Part shown: one piece after another, positions 6,483 through 10,738 of the stretch
Numbering within the stretch: position 1 is the stretch's first letter
How the letters are laid out: each line of letters opens with the position of its first letter
Source of the DNA: MED-G78 sp964546275
GTDB lineage: Bacteria; Pseudomonadota; Gammaproteobacteria; Magnimaribacterales; D2472
Length of the DNA: 10,738 bases
Assembly (NCBI GenBank): GCA_964546275.1
Contig: CAZJJG010000032.1
Span: 1 to 10,738 of the forward strand
Direction of reading: 5' to 3'
The notes under the pieces: generated by a model
What the model was told of the DNA's origin: nothing
Database searches by the model: none
The model's input: the letters and a program-made list of their open reading frames with translations, nothing else
Position numbers and translations under genes: made by a program

Positions 6483-7046
6483 ATGGCAATTCATACAATA
6501 CTTTTAATTAGACACGGAGAAGCAAGCGCCTCTTGGGGCGATCATGCTGACCCTGGTTTAAGCGATAATGGAAAGAAACAAGCAGATGAGCTGACTAATT
6601 CTCTAAGAGCTGAAGATTTATCAGAGTTTAATTTTATTTCTAGTCCTAAACTGCGAGCAATTCAAACTGCTCAACCTTTAGCTGAGCAATATGAAAAAGA
6701 TCTTGATATTCATCACGCTTTTTCTGAAATACCGTCTCATGATATTCCTAATACAGAAAAACAAGACTGGTTAAGAAAAATTATGTCTGAGGAAATGAGC
6801 GCTTTGCCTGATCAAGTTAAGTTATGGCAACAAGAAATGATGGAAACAATTTACTCACTAGAAGAAAATTCAATTATCTTTTGTCATTTTATGGTAATTA
6901 ATGCGATCGTTGCCTCAGCACTTCGACATAATGAGTTGCTTTACTTTTATCCCAACTACACTTCTTGCAGTCGCTTGCTAATAAAAGATAGCAAAATTGA
7001 AGAAATTATTTTAGGCGATGATAAAAAAACTCTCATAAATCTTTAA
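6483..7046 (+). CDS. Histidine phosphatase family protein (SixA/phosphoglycerate mutase-like)
   Basis: The 187-residue product has the histidine phosphatase layout: the RHG motif at 10-12 with nucleophile H11 and phosphate-binding R10, a second Arg at 58 in SSPKLRAIQTA, an acid candidate E82 in FSEIPSH, and the second His at 135 in IIFCHFMVINAI. Enzymes of this superfamily act through a phosphohistidine intermediate. Substrates range from sugar phosphates to protein phosphohistidine (SixA), and sequence alone does not choose among them. There is no signal peptide, so it is probably cytoplasmic. The ATG has no Shine-Dalgarno and follows a TATAAT by 19 bases. It sits upstream of fis, where dusB is usual in gammaproteobacteria, and is separated from fis by 63 bases, so it need not be in the fis operon. 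Confidence 0.85.
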   Translation: MAIHTILLIRHGEASASWGDHADPGLSDNGKKQADELTNSLRAEDLSEFNFISSPKLRAIQTAQPLAEQYEKDLDIHHAFSEIPSHDIPNTEKQDWLRKIMSEEMSALPDQVKLWQQEMMETIYSLEENSIIFCHFMVINAIVASALRHNELLYFYPNYTSCSRLLIKDSKIEEIILGDDKKTLINL

Positions 7047-7053
7047 TTAGCTA

Positions 7054-7081
7054 TTGAGCATTTTTTAATCAACTGTAAACT
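7054..7081 (+). promoter_or_regulatory. Possible promoter of the fis-purH-purD-coq7 operon
   Basis: TTGAGC at 7054-7059 and TAAACT at 7076-7081 are separated by 16 bases and match the sigma-70 -35 and -10 consensus at 4 of 6 positions each. Initiation near 7088 would leave a leader of about 20 bases before the fis TTG. It lies in the only gap of notable size on this strand (63 bases). This is inference from consensus; readthrough from the phosphatase gene is also possible. Confidence 0.4.
7056..7070 (+). promoter_or_regulatory. Candidate Fis binding site upstream of fis
   Basis: The 15 bases GAGCATTTTTTAATC fit the degenerate Fis consensus GNNYRNNWNNYRNNC at every fixed position and have the A/T-only core that Fis prefers. 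The site overlaps the proposed -35 element, a placement suited to autorepression, which is known for E. coli fis. The consensus is loose, so a chance match in 63 bases is possible. Confidence 0.35.
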
Positions 7082-7109
7082 TATGGATTCTCTGATTTAA
7101 AAACTAAGC

Positions 7110-7376
7110 TTGGCAAAAAAAAATAAATCTTTTGATGAATATTCTAAAACTCCTCTAAAAGAAGAGGTTAGAAAAGCTATGGGGAGATACTATAAGCAGC
7201 TAGGATCAAATATGCCTATCGATGTTTATAAGCTTGTTCTTGATGAAATAGAGCCGCCTTTGCTCATAGCAACTATGAAGTTTGTAAACCAGAATCAAAG
7301 CAAAGCATCTCAGATTCTTGGTATCAACAGAGCAACTCTTAGAACTAAACTAAAAAAATATGGCCTTTTAACATGA
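7110..7376 (+). CDS. fis: DNA-binding nucleoid protein Fis (short form, TTG start)
   Basis: Fis is a dimeric DNA-bending protein that shapes the nucleoid and activates rRNA and other growth-linked promoters. The product is 88 residues against 98 in E. coli. The helical core begins at PLKEEVRKAM (15-24). VYKLVLDEIEPPLL (39-52) covers the dimer region, and the C-terminal helix-turn-helix is at about 64-86 (SKASQILGINRATLR, KLKKYG). The difference is at the N-terminus: about 14 residues precede the core, against about 25 in E. coli, where a beta-hairpin arm activates DNA invertases. The start must be TTG at 7110: an in-frame stop lies at 7098-7100 and the first ATG (Met24) is inside the core. 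No Shine-Dalgarno is evident. The stop overlaps the purH start (ATGA). fis usually follows dusB in gammaproteobacteria; here it stands without it. Confidence 0.93.
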   Translation: MAKKNKSFDEYSKTPLKEEVRKAMGRYYKQLGSNMPIDVYKLVLDEIEPPLLIATMKFVNQNQSKASQILGINRATLRTKLKKYGLLT

Positions 7377-8914
7377 ACCCAATTAAACCAAAAACAGCAT
7401 TAATAAGCCTTTCTAATAAAGATGGTTTAGAAAAGCTTGTAAATTACCTTGTTTCACAAAATGTAAAAATACTTTCAACTGGTGGAACTTATAAAGCTAT
7501 TAAAAATATTACTGATAATGTAACCGAAGTTTCTGACTTTACTGGTTTTGAAGAAATGATGGATGGCAGAGTGAAGACGCTGCATCCAAAAATACATGCA
7601 GGCATTCTTGCAAGACGTGATCAGGATATGGAGGTTCTCTCTGAACGTGGTTACGAAACAATAGACTTAGTAGTAGTTAATTTATATCCATTTAAAGAAA
7701 CTATTGCATCAGGATGTTCTTTTGATGAAGCAATTGAAAAAATTGATATAGGTGGTCCGACGATGATCAGATCAGCAGCAAAAAACTTTAAAGATGTTGC
7801 TGTTGTCTCAGATCCATCTGATTACTCTAGACTGATTGAAGAGTGGAAAACTCAAGATGGCATTAGTTATGATTTTAGAAAAGAATTGTCTTTAAAAGTA
7901 TTTACTCTCATGGCTAACTACAATCAAGCTATTGCAAATTATCTTTCCGAAGAAAATCAAACCCCTCTTCCTGAATACGTATTTAGTAAACAAAGTTCTC
8001 TGAGATATGGTGAAAATCCACATCAAGCTGCTAGTCTTTTAACTTTTGCTAATCTTGAGCATAAAAATATAGCAAATGCTGAAATACTCCAAGGTAAAGA
8101 GCTTTCCTATAACAACATTGTTGATGCGGATGCAGCCTGGGAATGTGTGCGAGAATTTAATGAGCCAGCATGTGTAATTGTAAAACATGCAAATCCTTGT
8201 GGTGTTGCTGAAGCAGACTCAATTCTTAATGCATATGATTTAGCATTTAAAACAGATCCAACTTCTGCCTTTGGAGGAATTATTGCTGTAAACAATACAC
8301 TTGATGCCAAGACTGCTGAAGAAATAAATAGTCGACAGTTTGTTGAAGTAATTATTGCAACTGACTATGAGCAAGGTGCGCTTGATATCTTTGCTGAAAA
8401 GAAAAATATAAGAGTGCTCCGAGTAGACCTGGTTCAAGATGATCTTTATCCAGGTGTAATCAAGAAAGTTTCAGGCGGAATTTTAATTCAAAGTGATGAC
8501 ACTTTTATGGTTCCTGAAACAGATCTTAAATGCGTTACCAAAAGACAGCCAAGTGATAGTGAGATTAATGATCTAATGTTTGCATGGCGAGTTGCTAAAT
8601 TTGTTAAATCTAATGCAATTGTTTATGTAAAAAATAGGCAAACCATTGGAATTGGTGCTGGGCAAATGAGTAGAGTTATAAGTGCTGATATTGCTAACTT
8701 AAAGGCTAAAGAAGAAGGTTTAGAAGTAAAAGGTGCTGTTATGGCATCCGATGCCTTTTTCCCATTTAGAGATGGAATAGATAAAGCTGCTTCTAGTGGA
8801 ATTGCAGCAATTATTCAGCCTGGTGGCTCTATTAGAGATGAAGAAGTTATTGCTGCAGCTGATGAAAATAATATAGCTATGGTATATACAGGCACAAGGC
8901 ACTTTAGGCACTAA
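7373..8914 (+). CDS. purH: Bifunctional AICAR formyltransferase/IMP cyclohydrolase PurH
   Basis: PurH catalyses the last two steps of de novo IMP synthesis: formyl transfer from 10-formyl-THF to AICAR, then ring closure. The product is 513 residues (E. coli 529). The IMP cyclohydrolase (MGS-like) domain spans about 1-150, with STGGTYK (35-41), DGRVKTLHPKIHAGIL (64-79) and DIGGPTMIRSAAKN (125-138). The formyltransferase domain spans about 200-513, with SLRYGENPHQ (209-218), the catalytic KHANPCG (271-277), DPTSAFGG (295-302), the late SDAFFPFRDG and the terminal RHFRH. All of these are intact. The ATG overlaps the fis stop by four bases and the stop shares one base with the purD ATG, so translation of fis, purH and purD is probably coupled. 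In E. coli purHD is repressed by PurR; I see no separate promoter or operator here. Confidence 0.98.
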   Translation: MNPIKPKTALISLSNKDGLEKLVNYLVSQNVKILSTGGTYKAIKNITDNVTEVSDFTGFEEMMDGRVKTLHPKIHAGILARRDQDMEVLSERGYETIDLVVVNLYPFKETIASGCSFDEAIEKIDIGGPTMIRSAAKNFKDVAVVSDPSDYSRLIEEWKTQDGISYDFRKELSLKVFTLMANYNQAIANYLSEENQTPLPEYVFSKQSSLRYGENPHQAASLLTFANLEHKNIANAEILQGKELSYNNIVDADAAWECVREFNEPACVIVKHANPCGVAEADSILNAYDLAFKTDPTSAFGGIIAVNNTLDAKTAEEINSRQFVEVIIATDYEQGALDIFAEKKNIRVLRVDLVQDDLYPGVIKKVSGGILIQSDDTFMVPETDLKCVTKRQPSDSEINDLMFAWRVAKFVKSNAIVYVKNRQTIGIGAGQMSRVISADIANLKAKEEGLEVKGAVMASDAFFPFRDGIDKAASSGIAAIIQPGGSIRDEEVIAAADENNIAMVYTGTRHFRH

Positions 8915-10182
8915 TGCAAGTATTAGTAATAGGATCAGGCGGAAGAGAACATGCTTTAGCATGGAAATCAGCCCAAGATCATTCTGTTACTCAAGTGTTT
9001 GTTTGTCCTGGAAATGCTGGCACTGCGCTTGAAGCAAAAATTAGCAATATCTCAATAAATATTGATGACTTTCAAGCTATAGAAAGTTTTTGTGTACAAG
9101 AAAATATTGGTTTAGTTATTATTGGGCCTGAGCAACCTCTGGTAAATGGATTAACTGATTATCTGCAAAGCAAGAATATTAAAACCTTTGGCCCTTCACA
9201 AGCAGCATCTCAGTTAGAAGGATCAAAAACTTTTTCTAAAGATTTCTTTATTAAGTACGGAATACCTACAGCTGCTTATGCATCTTTTGATAATTACGAT
9301 GCTGCTAAAGCATATATTCAAGGAATTGATTATCCTACAGTAGTCAAAGCAGATGGCCTTGCAGCTGGTAAAGGTGTAATTATTTGTGGAACTAAAATAG
9401 AGGCTAATGTAGCTTTAGAAAGTATATTTAAAGATCAAGCTTTTGGCGAAGCTGGAAGTAGAGTTGTTATTGAAGACTTTCTTGAAGGTGAGGAAGCAAG
9501 TTTTATTGCTGTTGTTAGTAAAGACAAAATTATGTCTCTTGCTACAAGTCAAGATCATAAAGCTGTTGGTGAAGGAGATGTAGGACTCAATACAGGTGGG
9601 ATGGGTGCTTATTCTCCAGCTCCTATTGTTGATGAGCGCATGCATCAAAAGATTCTCAATGAAGTTATGCAGCCAACCATGCAAGGCTTAATTGCTGAAG
9701 GTTCGCCATATCTAGGATTCTTGTATGCAGGTGTGATGATTAGCAAAGGGGAATTAAAAGTTTTAGAGTTTAATTGTCGTTTCGGGGATCCTGAAACTCA
9801 ACCCATTTTATTAAGATTAAAATCTAGTCTAGTAGAGCTATGTCTTGCAGCTATTAATGATGAATTAGATTCATATGAAATTGATTGGACACAAAAGCAT
9901 TCTTGTGGAGTTGTTATTGCCTCTGAAGGTTATCCAGAAAGTTATGCATCTAACAAAGAAGTTCAAATGCCTATTGAGAATGATGAAGATATAAAGCTTT
10001 TTCATGCAGGCACTAAATTGGTGAATGATAAAGTTATGACTTCTGGCGGAAGAGTATTCTGCGCAACTGCTTTAGGTGATGATTTAAAATCAGCACAGAT
10101 TAAAGCTTATGAGTTAGTGGATAAAGTTTCGTTTGATGGCGCATTTCATAGAAGAGATATTGGCTTTAAGGGAATACAATGA
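8914..10182 (+). CDS. purD: Phosphoribosylamine-glycine ligase PurD (GAR synthetase)
   Basis: PurD condenses phosphoribosylamine with glycine using ATP, the second step of purine synthesis. The product is 422 residues (E. coli 429). The N-terminal domain (about 1-105) has VLVIGSGGREHAL and the IGPEQPL motif (70-76). The ATP-grasp region (about 106-330) has VVKADGLAAGKGV (143-155), SQDHK (212-216), NTGGMGAYSP (226-235) and the metal-binding EFNCRFGDPETQ (285-296). The C-terminal domain contains FHAGT and TSGGRV. It is complete, with no missing motif. The ATG overlaps the purH stop by one base (TAATG), with AGG just upstream, and the TGA overlaps the coq7 start (ATGA). purH-purD is the standard gammaproteobacterial pair. 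Confidence 0.98.
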   Translation: MQVLVIGSGGREHALAWKSAQDHSVTQVFVCPGNAGTALEAKISNISINIDDFQAIESFCVQENIGLVIIGPEQPLVNGLTDYLQSKNIKTFGPSQAASQLEGSKTFSKDFFIKYGIPTAAYASFDNYDAAKAYIQGIDYPTVVKADGLAAGKGVIICGTKIEANVALESIFKDQAFGEAGSRVVIEDFLEGEEASFIAVVSKDKIMSLATSQDHKAVGEGDVGLNTGGMGAYSPAPIVDERMHQKILNEVMQPTMQGLIAEGSPYLGFLYAGVMISKGELKVLEFNCRFGDPETQPILLRLKSSLVELCLAAINDELDSYEIDWTQKHSCGVVIASEGYPESYASNKEVQMPIENDEDIKLFHAGTKLVNDKVMTSGGRVFCATALGDDLKSAQIKAYELVDKVSFDGAFHRRDIGFKGIQ

Positions 10183-10738
10183 GTTTTATAGATAATATTG
10201 TTAACGAGTTTGATATTGCATTAAAAACTCTTTCAAATAAAAAAGCGGGTACAGATAGGCCTTATCCGCCAAGCCCTATTGAAAAAAATACAGAAGAATT
10301 AACAAAGAAAGAAAAAAAGCTTTCTATTCAAATGATGCGAGTAAATCTTGCTGGAGAGGTTGCCGCACAAGCTTTGTACAGAGGCCAAGCATTAGTTTGT
10401 AAAGATCCTGATATTAAAAAACATCTTATAGAGGCAGGTGAAGAAGAGACCGATCATCTAGTGTGGTGTAAAAAACGCTTAGATGAACTCAATGGAAAAG
10501 GTTCAATATTTAATCCGGTGTGGTACGCAGGCTCATTTGCAATTGGAGCTATATTTGGAAACTTTGGCGAAAAGGTAAGTTTAGGTTTTGTAGAAGAAAC
10601 TGAAAAACAGGTTGTTGCTCATATTGATAAGCATCTTGATAAGATTTCACCAAAAGATAAAGAGACAATCGAAATCCTTAAAACTATGAGAGAAGACGAA
10701 GACCTTCATGCTCAACAAGCTGTTGATAATGGTGGAGA
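10179..10738 (+). CDS. coq7: Demethoxyubiquinone hydroxylase Coq7 (5' part, cut by the window edge)
   Basis: Coq7 is a membrane-associated di-iron monooxygenase that hydroxylates demethoxyubiquinone late in aerobic ubiquinone synthesis. Translation from the ATG at 10179 stays open for 186 codons to the window end; the family runs to about 210-215 residues, so only the C-terminal tail is missing. Candidate iron ligands are E60 (NLAGEVAAQALYRGQ), E90 and H93 (EETDH), E142 (EETEKQVVAHI) and E174/H177 (EDLH), the ferritin-like arrangement of Coq7. NPVWYAGSFAIGAIFG (112-127) is the hydrophobic surface helix region. AAGGGA lies upstream at good spacing, and the ATG overlaps the purD TGA. E. coli uses the flavin enzyme UbiF for this step, whereas pseudomonads and others use Coq7. 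It shares the purine transcript but has no pathway link that I can see. Confidence 0.95.
   Translation, partial: MSFIDNIVNEFDIALKTLSNKKAGTDRPYPPSPIEKNTEELTKKEKKLSIQMMRVNLAGEVAAQALYRGQALVCKDPDIKKHLIEAGEEETDHLVWCKKRLDELNGKGSIFNPVWYAGSFAIGAIFGNFGEKVSLGFVEETEKQVVAHIDKHLDKISPKDKETIEILKTMREDEDLHAQQAVDNGG

Noticed and set aside
7083..7100. Five-codon mini-frame (ATG to TAA) just before fis, as a possible leader peptide or attenuator
   Set aside because: It has no Shine-Dalgarno, no regulatory codon run and no alternative hairpins, and such a short frame is expected by chance in AT-rich DNA.
7047..7109. Terminator after the phosphatase gene
   Set aside because: The T-run at 7061-7066 has no stable GC stem before it, so no intrinsic terminator can be supported.
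8107..8962. Three minus-strand open frames opposite purH and the start of purD, and one more at 9415-9684
   Set aside because: They are antisense shadows of intact purH and purD domains, with no motif or ribosome-binding context.
1..10738. Undescribed multi-gene system, mobile element, CRISPR array or defence island
   Set aside because: Every complete protein gene belongs to a known core family, base composition looks even by eye, and there are no transposases, integrases, long repeats or unknown open frames that could hold a new system.

Overview
The window is AT-rich (estimated by eye) and almost entirely coding. It looks like core chromosome of a free-living, streamlined gammaproteobacterium. 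RpoD, DnaG and RsmE are closest in motif layout to gammaproteobacterial forms. A Fis protein sits directly in front of purH, and an aerobic ubiquinone gene (coq7) follows. The low GC, one-to-few-base gene junctions and absence of mobile DNA fit a marine oligotroph of the SAR86 type, but that placement is inference from style and gene order, not from a phylogenetic marker search.

Minus-strand block (1-6449), read right to left: rsmE (16S rRNA m3U1498 methyltransferase), gshB (glutathione synthetase), a TonB-like C-terminal protein, ruvX/yqgF (Holliday junction resolvase-like, pre-16S processing), dnaG (primase), rpoD (housekeeping sigma factor), a CAU-anticodon tRNA best read as tRNA-Ile2, and the first nine codons of a further gene cut by the window edge. 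Junctions are 4- and 17-base overlaps or gaps of 5 to 52 bases, so one long transcript is likely. The block joins two familiar gammaproteobacterial neighbourhoods: rsmE-gshB-(tonB)-(yqgE)-ruvX, here without yqgE, and the macromolecular synthesis operon dnaG-rpoD, here without rpsU in front.

Divergent gap (6450-6482): only 33 bases separate the start codons of rsmE and the plus-strand phosphatase gene. It contains overlapping TATAAT-like -10 elements on both strands. Predicted transcript leaders are very short, and possibly zero for rsmE.

Plus-strand block (6483-10738): a histidine phosphatase (SixA/phosphoglycerate mutase family), a 63-base gap with a plausible promoter and a Fis-consensus match, then fis, purH, purD and the 5' part of coq7. 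The last four genes are chained by ATGA, TAATG and ATGA overlaps. purH and purD supply purine synthesis steps, and coq7 supplies a late hydroxylation in ubiquinone synthesis. Fis, a growth-rate-linked nucleoid protein, is co-transcribed with them and may regulate its own operon.

No gene-free stretch exceeds 63 bases, and I see no insertion sequence, CRISPR array, phage gene, large repeat or convincing terminator. I found no undescribed multi-gene system. The points worth a second look are the fused operon, the tRNA six bases behind rpoD, the compact divergent promoter, the shortened Fis with a TTG start, and an Arg-to-Lys change in the catalytic loop of GshB.
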